This document shows positions 42,023 through 51,610 of a DNA stretch of 64,000 nt, one piece after another. The notes under the pieces are model-generated. The model saw only the letters and a list, made by a program, of their open reading frames with translations. It made no database searches and was not told the DNA's origin. The translations under genes and the position numbers were made by a program. How positions within the stretch are numbered: position 1 is the stretch's first letter; each line of letters begins with the position of its first letter. Origin of the DNA: Vreelandella neptunia (GTDB lineage Bacteria; Pseudomonadota; Gammaproteobacteria; Pseudomonadales; Halomonadaceae); the NCBI RefSeq assembly GCF_034479615.1, contig NZ_CP140255.1, positions 4,836,001 through 4,900,000 on the forward strand. Direction: 5' to 3'.

Positions 42023-42057
42023 AAAAGCGCCGCTATGTATTCCATAGCGGCGCTTTT
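42023..42057 (+). terminator. Intrinsic terminator after gyrB
   Basis: AAAAGCGCCGCTATG (42023-42037) pairs with CATAGCGGCGCTTTT (42043-42057) around a 5-nt loop. The T-tract makes it a good terminator on the plus strand and, through the A-run, also on the minus strand for gmhB. Confidence 0.88.
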
Positions 42058-42167
42058 ATTGGTAAGTAAATTAGCAGCATGCTTTAGCAGGAGAGGGTAG
42101 TTCCTTTTAGGCAAAGTTTCGCAGGCAACATAAAGCGGTTATAACTCTTCAACTCGGTGTCGTTTAG

Positions 42168-42716
42168 CTATTTAATGAGCCACTCAACAAATTGCGCTAA
42201 ATCATCGAAGACCTTGGTTTTTTCAAGGCCAACGCCTTTTTGCTCCGTCTTAACTCCTTTTCCGGTTCTCACTAGCGCTGTTTTACAGCCTACTGCCTCG
42301 CCCGCCTGAATATCCCGTAGACTATCTCCGACCATCCAGCTTCCCGTTAAACTTTCTAGCCCCAGGATCTGCTGGATCTGTATTAGCATTCCTGGCAATG
42401 GTTTACGGCATTGGCAATTATCATTTGGCACATGGGGGCAGTAAGCAATATGAGCAATATGCCCGCCTTCCGCTTCTACTAACGAAATTAAGTGTTCATG
42501 CATCGCATGGAGGGTTGCTTCATCATAATAGCCTCGGGCAATGCCTGATTGATTCGTTGCGACGGCAACGGTGTATCCCGTGCGAGTGAGGCGGGCAATG
42601 GCAGTGACTGAAGAGGGGTAGGGCACCCACTCGTCGAGAGATTTGATGTAGTTATCAGAGTCATGGTTGATGACGCCGTCTCGATCCAAGATGACAAGGT
42701 TATCTGCACTTAGCAT
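42168..42716 (-). CDS. gmhB: D-glycero-beta-D-manno-heptose-1,7-bisphosphate 7-phosphatase
   Basis: The 182-residue HAD phosphatase has the nucleophile motif LDRDGVINHDS (about 9-19), VATNQSGIARGYY, a zinc-type cluster CPHVPNDNCQCRKP and MVGDSLRDIQAGEAVG. It removes the 7-phosphate in ADP-heptose synthesis, between the two HldE activities. In many relatives it sits near glyS, as here. Confidence 0.94.
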   Translation of the reverse strand: MLSADNLVILDRDGVINHDSDNYIKSLDEWVPYPSSVTAIARLTRTGYTVAVATNQSGIARGYYDEATLHAMHEHLISLVEAEGGHIAHIAYCPHVPNDNCQCRKPLPGMLIQIQQILGLESLTGSWMVGDSLRDIQAGEAVGCKTALVRTGKGVKTEQKGVGLEKTKVFDDLAQFVEWLIK

Positions 42717-42795
42717 AGTGATCCTATTGGTACGGTTGCCGGCGATGCATGCTGCCCGCGAGATGAATGAATATTTTACCCCGATCTAGCAAAGA

Positions 42796-42811
42796 TGTTT
42801 CACGTGAAACA
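42796..42811. promoter_or_regulatory. parS: parS site 4 (between gmhB and glyS)
   Basis: A fourth exact TGTTTCACGTGAAACA palindrome in the gmhB-glyS gap. The four sites span about 4 kb. Confidence 0.93.
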
Positions 42812-42827
42812 TCTATACCCCAAGCAG

Positions 42828-42856
42828 TAAAAAGCCCAGCCGGTAGGGCTGGGCTT
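42828..42856 (-). terminator. Terminator of glyQS
   Basis: AAGCCCAGCC (42832-42841) pairs with GGCTGGGCTT (42847-42856); on the minus strand it is followed by TTTTTACTG. It lies 26 bp after the glyS stop. Confidence 0.85.
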
Positions 42857-42881
42857 GGGTTGCGAAAAAATTAGTCGACGA

Positions 42882-44948
42882 CTACTGAGGGAGCAGCGAT
42901 ATATCGGCGACTTCTAAAAACAGCGCTTGAAGGCTAGCAAGAAGCGCCAATCGATTACGCTGAATAGCCGGGTCGTCCGCCATCACCATCACCTGATCAA
43001 AGAAGGCATCCACTGGATCGCGTAGTGTGGCAAGTGCGTCGAGTGCACGCTGGTAGTCACCCGCAGCAAATAGTGGTGCCACCTGTGCTTGGCTACCTTT
43101 CACAGCGTCGAACAGTGCCCGCTCGGCATCTTCCTGCAGCAAGTGTTGATTGACCTCTGTGCTGCCGTCATGCTCCTGCTTGCTTAAAATATTTGAAACG
43201 CGCTTGTTAGCAGCTGCCAGCGCTGATGCTTCGTCACGCTGAGCAAAGGCCTTCACCGCGCGCAGGCGGCGAGCGAAGTCGAGCGGGTTTGTGACTGGGC
43301 GTGCACGTACGGCAAGGTACATCTCCGCGCTGATACCTTCTTCCTGGCCCCAGGCGCGGAAGCGATCCAGCATGTACGTCAGCACGTCCTCAACCAATCC
43401 CTCAGCCTTGGGGAGGCCCTGGTGCTGCTCAGAGGCAACCGTAAGCAGCTCGCGCAGGTCAAGATCCAACTCGCCTTTGACCAGAATGTTAAGCACGCCA
43501 ATCGAAGCGCGACGTAGCGCGAAAGGATCTTTCGCACCGGTTGGACGTTGGCCAATCCCGAAGATGCCTACCAGGGTATCCAGGCGATCCGCCAGGGCTA
43601 ATGCTTTGCCTGTAGCACTTTGGGGAATCGTATCAGTTGCAAAGCGGGGCAGGTACTGCTCCTCAAGGGCTTGGGCAACTTCCGCGGGTTCGCCATCCTG
43701 CTGAGCATAGTAGCGTCCCATAATGCCCTGGAGCTCAGGGAATTCGAGCACCATCTCAGTCACAAGGTCACACTTGGCGAGCGCCACGGCGCGCTGGGCG
43801 TGAGCTTCGTTGCCATTGATACGCTCGGCAATAAACGTCGCAATAACCGAACTGCGGCGAGCTTTATCCGCCAGGGTGCCAAGCTGCTGCTGGAATACCA
43901 CGCTCTCTAACTGCGGTATGCGCGAGGCTAATGTGCGCTTGCGGTCGGTATCGTAGAAAAACGCTGCATCGGCTAAGCGCGGGCGAATGACTTTCTCATT
44001 ACCGGCAATGACCTGGTCGGGGTCAGCGCTGTCGATATTGGCAACGGTGATAAATAGCGGTTTTAGCTTGCCCGCGTCGTCCAGCAGGTGAAAATATTTT
44101 TGGTTAGCCTGCATTGAGGAGATCAAGCACTCGGCGGGTACTTCCAGAAAGCGTTCATCGAAGCTACCGGTAAGGGCGACTGGCCATTCCACCAAGCCGC
44201 TCACTTCTACCAGAAGCTCTTCGTCGATAACCGCATTGGCCTCCTGCACTTCGGCCTCTGCTAATACCTGTTCGCGGATGCGCTCGCGGCGCTGTTCCCG
44301 ATCCACCAGTACATAGGCATTTTCCAGCGTCGCCACATACTCATCGGCGTGCGCCAGCTGAATGGCATCAGGGGCGTGGAAGCGGTGTCCGTAGGTGGTA
44401 CAGCTAGCCTCTAGACCCAGTGCCTCGGCGGCCACTACGTCGCTACCGTAGATGGCTACCAGCCAGTGTACGGGGCGGGAAAATTCAACCCGTGAAGCGC
44501 CCCAGCGCATGTTTTTAGGCACGGGGAGGGTGCTGATTGATTTGCGGATAATCTCGGGCAGCAGTGCTTGAATTGACTCTCCCTGCTGCTGCTCACGGAA
44601 ACCTAACCAAGTACCTTTATCGGTTTCTAAATGAATTAGCTCGTCGACGCTCACCCCGCAAGAGCGGGCAAAGCCTTCCGCGGCTTTAGTGGCAACGCCA
44701 TCCTTAAAGGCAGCTGACAGCGCCGGGCCACGGCGCTCGACGTCACGGTCAGGCTGTTTATCGGCCAGTTCATGCACCTGCACCGCTAAACGCCGTGGCG
44801 TCGCAAAAGCGGTAACGCTGGCGAAGGGAACATCGGCTTCTTGCAGGCCTTTCTCAATGCTTGCGGCGAAGGCGTCGGAAAGAGCGTCCAGGGCCGTGGG
44901 CGGTAGCTCTTCTGCACCGAGTTCTAGTAAAAGCGTATTAACAGCCAT
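42882..44948 (-). CDS. glyS: Glycyl-tRNA synthetase beta subunit
   Basis: The 688-residue subunit opens NTLLLELGAEELPPTALDAL, typical of GlyS, and has ITVANIDSADPDQVIAGNEKVIRPRLADAAFF-like family segments plus a C-terminal anticodon-binding region. It forms the alpha2beta2 synthetase with GlyQ. Its ATG overlaps the glyQ stop by one base (TAATG). Confidence 0.97.
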   Translation of the reverse strand: MAVNTLLLELGAEELPPTALDALSDAFAASIEKGLQEADVPFASVTAFATPRRLAVQVHELADKQPDRDVERRGPALSAAFKDGVATKAAEGFARSCGVSVDELIHLETDKGTWLGFREQQQGESIQALLPEIIRKSISTLPVPKNMRWGASRVEFSRPVHWLVAIYGSDVVAAEALGLEASCTTYGHRFHAPDAIQLAHADEYVATLENAYVLVDREQRRERIREQVLAEAEVQEANAVIDEELLVEVSGLVEWPVALTGSFDERFLEVPAECLISSMQANQKYFHLLDDAGKLKPLFITVANIDSADPDQVIAGNEKVIRPRLADAAFFYDTDRKRTLASRIPQLESVVFQQQLGTLADKARRSSVIATFIAERINGNEAHAQRAVALAKCDLVTEMVLEFPELQGIMGRYYAQQDGEPAEVAQALEEQYLPRFATDTIPQSATGKALALADRLDTLVGIFGIGQRPTGAKDPFALRRASIGVLNILVKGELDLDLRELLTVASEQHQGLPKAEGLVEDVLTYMLDRFRAWGQEEGISAEMYLAVRARPVTNPLDFARRLRAVKAFAQRDEASALAAANKRVSNILSKQEHDGSTEVNQHLLQEDAERALFDAVKGSQAQVAPLFAAGDYQRALDALATLRDPVDAFFDQVMVMADDPAIQRNRLALLASLQALFLEVADISLLPQ

Positions 44949-45919
44949 TAGTCGTCTCCCTGATCGGCGAGTAGCTCTTGTAACAGTTCTCGGCGAAGAA
45001 TTTCTGGCGCCATGGGGAAACCTTCGGCCTTACGCGACTCAAAGTAAGCAGTGGCGACATCCCGGGCCATGGTGCGAACGCGCAGTATAAAGCGCTGACG
45101 CTCGGTGACCGAGATGGCGTGACGGGCATCCAACAGGTTGAATGTGTGCGATGCCTTCAGAACTTGTTCGTAGGCCGGCAGCGGCAGGCTGGCGACGAGC
45201 AGCTTGCCACACTCTTTTTCCTGGTGGTCAAAGTTAGCAAATAGCTGGTCAACATCGGCATGTTCGAAATTGTAGGCGGACTGTTCACGCTCGTTTTGCA
45301 GATAAACATCGCCATAAGTCACTTTGCTGCCATCGGGGGCAATGGCCCAAACCAGGTCATAAACACTGTCGACGTCCTGCAGGTACATGGCGATACGCTC
45401 AAGCCCATAGGTCAGTTCGCCGGTGACCGGGTAGCATTCGATGCCACCGGCCTGCTGAAAGTAGGTAAACTGGGTTACTTCCATACCGTTTAACCAGATT
45501 TCCCAGCCCAGGCCCCAGGCGCCGAGGGTAGGGGATTCCCAGTTATCTTCGACAAAGCGCACATCGTGAACCAGCGGATCGAGACCCAGGCGTTTGAGTG
45601 AGCCCAGATAGAGATCCTGAAAGTTGCTTGGTGATGGCTTCATCACTACCTGGAATTGGTAATAGTGCTGGAGGCGGTTAGGGTTTTCGCCATAGCGGCC
45701 GTCAGTAGGGCGGCGGGAAGGCTGTACATAGGCAGCATTCCAGCTTTCGGGACCAATCGCTCGCAGGAAGGTGGCGGGGTGAAAGGTGCCCGCGCCGACT
45801 TCCATATCGAGCGGTTGCAGGATGACGCAACCCTGTTCTGCCCAGTACTGCTGCAGAGCAAGGATCAAGCCTTGAAAGGTCGACACATCAGGTGTCGATT
45901 GGTTTGTCGAGACACTCAT
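44948..45919 (-). CDS. glyQ: Glycyl-tRNA synthetase alpha subunit
   Basis: Start chosen at ATG 45919 (323 residues, MSVSTNQSTPDVSTFQGLIL); ATG 45949 would add ten residues and neither has a clear Shine-Dalgarno. The protein has LEVGAG-type motif DMEVGAGTFHP, YVQPSRRPTDGRYGENPNR and LGWEIWLNGMEVTQFTYFQQ. It carries the aminoacylation core. It diverges from hldD. Confidence 0.96.
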   Translation of the reverse strand: MSVSTNQSTPDVSTFQGLILALQQYWAEQGCVILQPLDMEVGAGTFHPATFLRAIGPESWNAAYVQPSRRPTDGRYGENPNRLQHYYQFQVVMKPSPSNFQDLYLGSLKRLGLDPLVHDVRFVEDNWESPTLGAWGLGWEIWLNGMEVTQFTYFQQAGGIECYPVTGELTYGLERIAMYLQDVDSVYDLVWAIAPDGSKVTYGDVYLQNEREQSAYNFEHADVDQLFANFDHQEKECGKLLVASLPLPAYEQVLKASHTFNLLDARHAISVTERQRFILRVRTMARDVATAYFESRKAEGFPMAPEILRRELLQELLADQGDD

Positions 45920-46028
45920 CGCGGAAAGCACCGTTGGCCATGAATTCATAAGGCGTCAAGTATACAATCCTAGGCAGATGGGTTATAGGCAAGTATGCCA
46001 ACAAGCCGCTTTAGGTAAGGAGAACAGT

Positions 46029-46985
46029 ATGATTGTGGTAACAGGCGGTGCCGGTTTTATCGGGGCCAACATAGTCAAAGCATTGAACGCCCGTGGTCGA
46101 AATGACGTGATGGTCGTTGACGATTTACGCGATGGCACCAAATTCGTCAATTTAGCCGACTGCACGCTGGCGGATTATCTCGATAAAGACGATTTCCTTG
46201 CCAGGGTAAAAGCTGCCCTGCGCGGTGATAACGTCGAGCTACCTAAGATCGATGCTATTTTCCATGAAGGCGCCTGCTCAGATACCACCGAGTGGGATGG
46301 CCACTACATGATGGAAAATAACTTTGAGTACTCCAAAGTGCTGCTTAATTACTGCGAGCAGCAGAGTATTCCTTTTTTATACGCCTCGTCAGCCGCCACC
46401 TATGGCGGCAGCGAGGTATTTAAAGAGGTGCCCGAGTGCGAAAAGCCGCTTAACGTATACGGCTATTCCAAGCTGCTGTTTGATCAGCACGTGCGTTCGC
46501 GCTGGAGCGAGCTAACCACTCAAGTAGTGGGCTTTCGTTATTTTAATGTCTACGGCCCCCGTGAACAGCATAAGGGCAAAATGGCCAGTGTGGCCTATCA
46601 CAACCATCTGCAAATTCGTAATGGCGAAACGCTCAAGCTGTTTGGCGGTTATGACGGCTACGAGGCAGGCATGCAGAGTCGCGACTTTGTTTATGTGGGC
46701 GATGTAGTCGATGTGAACCTATGGTTTTTAGATCATCCCGACAAGTCAGGTATCTTCAATCTTGGCACCGGTCGGGCCGAGCCTTTTAAAGCCATTGGCG
46801 AGGCGGTTACCGACTTTTATGGTAAAGGTGAGATTGACTACATTGCCTTCCCGGAAGAGCTGAAAGGACGTTATCAGAGCTATACCCGTGCTGATATTGG
46901 CCAGCTACGCGAAAGCGGCTGCGATGTGGAGTTTAAAACCGTTGCTCAAGGGGTAAAGGCCTACTTGGAGTGGTTAAATGGCTAA
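46029..46985 (+). CDS. hldD: ADP-L-glycero-D-manno-heptose 6-epimerase
   Basis: Start at ATG 46029 after AAGGAG (318 residues); the frame is open 17 codons upstream. It has the NADP-binding GGAGFIGANIVKAL, the YGYSK catalytic motif and FRYFNVYGPREQHKGKMAS. It makes the L,D-heptose donor for the inner core. It overlaps waaF by 8 bp. Confidence 0.97.
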   Translation: MIVVTGGAGFIGANIVKALNARGRNDVMVVDDLRDGTKFVNLADCTLADYLDKDDFLARVKAALRGDNVELPKIDAIFHEGACSDTTEWDGHYMMENNFEYSKVLLNYCEQQSIPFLYASSAATYGGSEVFKEVPECEKPLNVYGYSKLLFDQHVRSRWSELTTQVVGFRYFNVYGPREQHKGKMASVAYHNHLQIRNGETLKLFGGYDGYEAGMQSRDFVYVGDVVDVNLWFLDHPDKSGIFNLGTGRAEPFKAIGEAVTDFYGKGEIDYIAFPEELKGRYQSYTRADIGQLRESGCDVEFKTVAQGVKAYLEWLNG

Positions 46986-48021
46986 CTCAGCTCAGCGTTT
47001 GCTGGTGATTGGCCCCTCTTGGGTAGGCGATATGGTCATGGCACAGAGCCTGTTTATGACCCTAAAAGCCCGTCAGCCAGGCACGACGATAGGCGTGGTT
47101 GCACCAGCATGGTCACAGCCTATTTTAGAGCGGATGCCCGAAGTGGACGAAGTGCTGCCACTGGCAGTGGGGCACGGTGAATTTGGCTTGGCCAGCCGCC
47201 GTGAACTCGCCAACCGCCTGCGTGGACGTTTTGATCGTGCCATTGTACTGCCACGCTCGTGGAAAGCCGCGCTGGTTCCCTTTATGGCACGCATTCCTGA
47301 GCGTATAGGTTTTTTAGGCGAACATCGCTATGGGCTCCTTAAAGAGCGCCGCAAACTCGACAAACAGGTGCTTGATCAAACGGTAAAGCGCTTTGTATCG
47401 CTGGGTTTACCGCTTGAAGAAGCGGCTAGCGGCGATTTTGCGGTGCCTAAGCCGCGCCTGCAGATAGACCGCGATAATCTGGTCAATTTACGCCTGACGC
47501 ACTCGCTTTCATCGCGTTCGGCGATTGGGATGATGCCTGGCGCGGAATACGGCCCTGCCAAGCAGTGGCCGGTTAGTTATTTTCATGCATTAGCCAAACG
47601 GCTGGTGGAAGAGGGGTTCGAAGTGCGCGTACTCGGTGGGGCAAAGGATCACCCAGCGGGAGAGGAGATCACACAGGGGCTTTCCCATGCGCATAACCTG
47701 TGTGGTAAAACGCAGCTGGCCGATGCAGTTGATTTGTTGGCGGACTGCAGACAGGTAGTCACCAACGACTCGGGATTAATGCATGTGGCCGCAGCGGTAG
47801 GCGTTCGTATCCATGCGTTGTACGGTTCTTCGTCGCCCGCCTACACACCGCCGCTGACCGATAACGCCGTCATTCATTACCTAGCGCTCTCCTGCTCTCC
47901 CTGCTTTCAGCGTACCTGCCCGTTGGGGCATACCAATTGTCTGAATCTGCTCAGCGTTGAGCAAGTCTACCAACAGATTCACGCGGCTCATCAGTGGGAG
48001 AGCGTGATCGTTAATGGATGA
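46978..48021 (+). CDS. waaF: ADP-heptose:LPS heptosyltransferase II
   Basis: The 347-residue GT9 enzyme opens RLLVIGPSWVGDMVMAQSLF and has the GAEYGPAKQWP and TNDSGLMHVAAAVG motifs of WaaF, with the cysteine-rich tail CSPCFQRTCPLGHTNC. It adds the second inner-core heptose. It is coupled to hldD and converges, with an 11-bp overlap, on the OpgB-like gene. Confidence 0.95.
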   Translation: MANSAQRLLVIGPSWVGDMVMAQSLFMTLKARQPGTTIGVVAPAWSQPILERMPEVDEVLPLAVGHGEFGLASRRELANRLRGRFDRAIVLPRSWKAALVPFMARIPERIGFLGEHRYGLLKERRKLDKQVLDQTVKRFVSLGLPLEEAASGDFAVPKPRLQIDRDNLVNLRLTHSLSSRSAIGMMPGAEYGPAKQWPVSYFHALAKRLVEEGFEVRVLGGAKDHPAGEEITQGLSHAHNLCGKTQLADAVDLLADCRQVVTNDSGLMHVAAAVGVRIHALYGSSSPAYTPPLTDNAVIHYLALSCSPCFQRTCPLGHTNCLNLLSVEQVYQQIHAAHQWESVIVNG

Positions 48022-49663
48022 GCTCGACTTCGTCTGCCGCGTCAGCAGGCGTCTCTAGCGTTTGCTCTTGAGTGGCTTCTTGAGGAGGCTCATCGGGCTC
48101 GCGCCGCTGAGGGGAAATGCCCTCCCAAAGGCGGTGCTGAAGCGCCGTCTCTTCCCGTAAACGCTCATTAAGCACTTCGATGCCGTGGGCCTCGACCAGC
48201 GTACGATTATTGCTGAAAAGCGAAGTGCCCAATCCAGCGCGGTCGCGCTCTAAACTAAAGCCCAGCGCATCGAGTATCGTGGGGAAAACATCCAGCATGG
48301 TAGCGTCTCGGCGAATACGCTGTGGCTCGATATCGTTGCCCAGCATTATCAGCGTGTTGTCGCGGTCTAGCGCGGTCAATTGATCCCACACAGAAACGCG
48401 CATCGTCAGATGGTCGCTCAGTATGACCACCAAGGTATTATCGAGAAGACCCTCAGAATCCAACCGTTCAACCAAATCTTGAGCCAGCCAAGTCGCGCAC
48501 TCCACCGAGTAAAGAATGTCCTGGCCGTCAAACTCACCTTGTCGTTCCACGCATGATTGGGAGGGATAACCATTGGGGGCATGGCCTGCTAAATTCAGGC
48601 TAACCACACCCCAGGGGCCGTTATCTTCTTTATCTAAACGCCTGATTTCATCGGCGGTGATGTCATACAGCGTGTCGTCATAGAGGCCCCAGCTATTTAC
48701 ATACTCAGGATTCTCTAGCAGGGGCTCTAAATCTTCACGCCCTTTCACCGTATTGAATTGGTGGCCGCGATAGAAAAGTCCTTTACCCGCGAACTGAGTG
48801 CTAGCACCACCTAGATAGCTTAGTTGGTAGCCCTGTTCAGCAAGGATGTCGCCCAAACAATCGACGCCAGGGACAACCTTGGAAAGAGGCTCAAACTGGC
48901 TGTCATGAAGGAGCCCTGCAGGCATCAATGGCACGCCGCACTGGCTGGCAATCATGCCCGCCATCGTCCAGCCTGTATTATCCATCTGGCGCACGCCCTC
49001 AAAGACGGTACCCTGTTTCCCCAACTCGTTAAGGCTGGCGTAAGCATCCCCGAATATGTCATTGGAGTAGGTGCGCTCTATGCTTTCCAGATATAGGATG
49101 AGTAGGTTAGGTGCGTCCCTTAAATGTTCAGTGGGGGGTGGCTTATAGCGTCGGTCTAGCCAGGCGCCATCATCAGTGACTATCGACGCGCTGCGTTGAC
49201 CTAGGCCATAAAGTAGCGGGTTGCTAGCCAGCAACAAAATAGCGAAAAAGCGCTCGGCTAACCGCCAGCGCTGATCGTGACGTGATAGCCACGTCACGGC
49301 TGCTAGTACGCCGATCATTATCAACGTATAGAGCACCGCTGAAATCATTTTGCCTGCGCCACCATGCTCGGCCATGCCTGCCTGGAGGTGAAAAAACACC
49401 GCACCCAGATCGACAATGCCAAAGCTATCCGCCAAGTAAACGTAAACACCCCAAAGACTTAACGGTACCAGTGACCAGGGCCACATTTTACGATAACGGG
49501 CGTTGGCAGGTCGGCCCCAGCGTAGCTTATGCCCTACACCAATCCATGCTGCGGCTACAAAAAATAGCGTCCACCAGGGCAGGCGGGTCATTACTGTTAC
49601 GGTATAACCCAGGCAGAGGCCGATAGTTATTATCGCTATTTTTTGAATAGCATGAGGATTCAT
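48011..49663 (-). CDS. OpgB/MdoB-like sulfatase-family phosphoglycerol (or phosphoethanolamine) transferase
   Basis: Start taken at ATG 49663 (550 residues; 14 more codons are open). Four or five N-terminal membrane helices precede a periplasmic sulfatase-fold domain starting PNLLILYLESIERTYSNDIF. The catalytic threonine region is NTGWTMAGMIASQCGVP and a metal site is in VVILSDHLTM. It resembles E. coli OpgB, which decorates periplasmic glucans, but its place in an LPS cluster leaves the acceptor open. The C-terminal tail is acidic. Confidence 0.8.
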   Translation of the reverse strand: MNPHAIQKIAIITIGLCLGYTVTVMTRLPWWTLFFVAAAWIGVGHKLRWGRPANARYRKMWPWSLVPLSLWGVYVYLADSFGIVDLGAVFFHLQAGMAEHGGAGKMISAVLYTLIMIGVLAAVTWLSRHDQRWRLAERFFAILLLASNPLLYGLGQRSASIVTDDGAWLDRRYKPPPTEHLRDAPNLLILYLESIERTYSNDIFGDAYASLNELGKQGTVFEGVRQMDNTGWTMAGMIASQCGVPLMPAGLLHDSQFEPLSKVVPGVDCLGDILAEQGYQLSYLGGASTQFAGKGLFYRGHQFNTVKGREDLEPLLENPEYVNSWGLYDDTLYDITADEIRRLDKEDNGPWGVVSLNLAGHAPNGYPSQSCVERQGEFDGQDILYSVECATWLAQDLVERLDSEGLLDNTLVVILSDHLTMRVSVWDQLTALDRDNTLIMLGNDIEPQRIRRDATMLDVFPTILDALGFSLERDRAGLGTSLFSNNRTLVEAHGIEVLNERLREETALQHRLWEGISPQRREPDEPPQEATQEQTLETPADAADEVELIH

Positions 49664-49736
49664 ATGTAACCTACGTATCAAGCGAATGTTGGTCATCAGG
49701 TGCATTTGGCTATTAAATCAATTACCCATGACGAAT

Positions 49737-50441
49737 TCACCTCGGTGAGCTATTAGAGTATCTAGGAGTGATGTCGTGTAGCGGAGTCGCTGCCGCAAAG
49801 CGATAGTTCCCAGCATAAACTTTTTCTGCGCAATAGGTGAATCTCGATTTTGTTTTTCGCCATTTCCGCTTGGTATAGTAATTCGACAATACTTTACTAT
49901 GCAAAAGCAAATGAGTTTTTAAATTAAGATTTTTAGGAGAAAAACCATCAACCATTATTAACTTTCTGTTATTAATATCACCCTCAAAAATGAAGTTGTC
50001 GATATTGAAGTCGGAGGCAGGGATGCCAATTTCAGAGAAATTCTTTATAATGTTTTCAATCATATTCAAGGCGGACTCGACACTAATTTCTTTTCTGAAA
50101 AGAAGTTTTCTTAACGTCAAAGACTGGCCTTTATTGTCAATAATTCTATTTACCACCAAACCAGGCCCCTTATTGGTTCGTACCCACTTTTCGCATAAAC
50201 TGACCCGGCACTCTATACCCTTTGAAGTGATATTTTTTGAAACATACCATTCAGAAAAGCTTTGTTTGTGATCGCTCTCCCAATCCTCTGGGTGTCGGGC
50301 AACTTTTATTAGCTTTGTGGGATTGGACTTGTATAAGTAACAAACCCTATTCGAGCAATAAGATATAATATCATTATCATGAATTACTATTTCATCGCCA
50401 TGCTCTATTGCTTTTTCTATTCTTTTAAGTGAGTAAAACAT
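49737..50441 (-). CDS. YrbL-like kinase-fold protein
   Basis: The 234-residue protein resembles the PhoP-regulated YrbL family: NRVCYLYKSNPTKLIKVAR near the start, KGPGLVVNRIIDNKGQSLTL in the middle, and a kinase-like catalytic stretch IPASDFNIDNFIF and LIMVDGFSP. Codon use is AT-rich. It overlaps the upstream glycosyltransferase gene by 25 bp. It may phosphorylate a core sugar, but no substrate can be named. Confidence 0.7.
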   Translation of the reverse strand: MFYSLKRIEKAIEHGDEIVIHDNDIISYCSNRVCYLYKSNPTKLIKVARHPEDWESDHKQSFSEWYVSKNITSKGIECRVSLCEKWVRTNKGPGLVVNRIIDNKGQSLTLRKLLFRKEISVESALNMIENIIKNFSEIGIPASDFNIDNFIFEGDINNRKLIMVDGFSPKNLNLKTHLLLHSKVLSNYYTKRKWRKTKSRFTYCAEKVYAGNYRFAAATPLHDITPRYSNSSPR

Positions 50442-51580
50442 GCTTCATCCTTGATGCTATTTTGGAGGTGCTGGGAAATCAATCCCTGAAGAACATCATA
50501 TTGATAATCGTAAGAATACTTTTTTGCAGTATTAACTAATTTTTCTGTTATCTTGCTGTTATTGCTACGATTTATGTTATCAATAGCTTGGAACCATTCC
50601 TTTGGGTCATATCCTTTTATAATCAAATCTTTTAATTCATTTTGAAGTAACTCACCTGCTCCAACCCGCTCGGAGATTAATGGAATGGTTGAGCACGCCA
50701 TTGCTTCCAACACGACACAACCGAACTCTTCAATATGAGCAGGTAATACAAAAACATCTAAAGCAACATAGTAGCACTCTACATTAGGAACGGTTTTTTT
50801 CCACGTAAAGTGCTTTTCAATGCCAAGTTTAGTAGCTTTTTCTTTATAGGGAGTTATATCTCCTTGGCCGATTACCAAAAAACGGTATGTGATCTCTGAG
50901 TTGTGAATTAGCTCATACGCAATGTCGATAAAGAGGTCAAGATTTCTTTTCTTGAAGTCTCCCGAGGTTATAAGTCCTATGAGTTTTTCTTTATCTTTAA
51001 TACCCAATTCTTCACGCTGTTTCATTCTAGAGGTTGTTTTAACTGAAGTGTTAAACTGTCGATCGTCAAAGCCAGGATAAGAAATGCTAACTTTTTCCGA
51101 TGGGATTTTATAGCGTTTGATCAAGTCATTAGCCATCATTTGAGAGTTCGCGACAACGAGTTTGTATTTACTTTTTTGCAAAACTCTATGATGTATTTTG
51201 GATACGTCACTTTGATTGCCAACGACATGTGGGCACATAATTTCCTGCGCTAAGTCGATGCAATTATGCATATAAATGATATCTGAATTTTCCATATCTC
51301 CATGGCTAATTACAAGTGAAGGTCTGTGCTGACGACACCAAGCATTTGCACGTTTGGTGAACCAAAGTCGTCTTATGAAGCTGCTTAGAGGAAGCTTGGG
51401 AATGATCTTCAAATCCGCACCATAGGAAGCTACCGTTTTTTTATTAGCTTTTTCGCATATAACTTTGACCCGATAACCCATACTTTTCAAAATAGAAATT
51501 TGTTGCAAAGCAATTCTTGCTGCGCCAGTAGTCTTATTCAATTTACGAATAGCAATAACGGCGGTTGGCACCTCTTCCAT
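50417..51580 (-). CDS. Glycosyltransferase family 4 protein
   Basis: The 387-residue protein has a two-domain GT-B layout: N-terminal AIRKLNKTTGAARIALQQIS and C-terminal EEFGCVVLEAMACSTIPLIS, the donor-binding E-x7-E region. It is markedly AT-rich. It probably adds an outer-core sugar; donor and linkage are unknown. It overlaps the YrbL-like gene and follows the GT2 gene by 30 bp. Confidence 0.85.
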   Translation of the reverse strand: MEEVPTAVIAIRKLNKTTGAARIALQQISILKSMGYRVKVICEKANKKTVASYGADLKIIPKLPLSSFIRRLWFTKRANAWCRQHRPSLVISHGDMENSDIIYMHNCIDLAQEIMCPHVVGNQSDVSKIHHRVLQKSKYKLVVANSQMMANDLIKRYKIPSEKVSISYPGFDDRQFNTSVKTTSRMKQREELGIKDKEKLIGLITSGDFKKRNLDLFIDIAYELIHNSEITYRFLVIGQGDITPYKEKATKLGIEKHFTWKKTVPNVECYYVALDVFVLPAHIEEFGCVVLEAMACSTIPLISERVGAGELLQNELKDLIIKGYDPKEWFQAIDNINRSNNSKITEKLVNTAKKYSYDYQYDVLQGLISQHLQNSIKDEACFTHLKE

Positions 51581-51610
51581 GATAGAACCTGCTGATAGTG
51601 GTTTTAAAAA

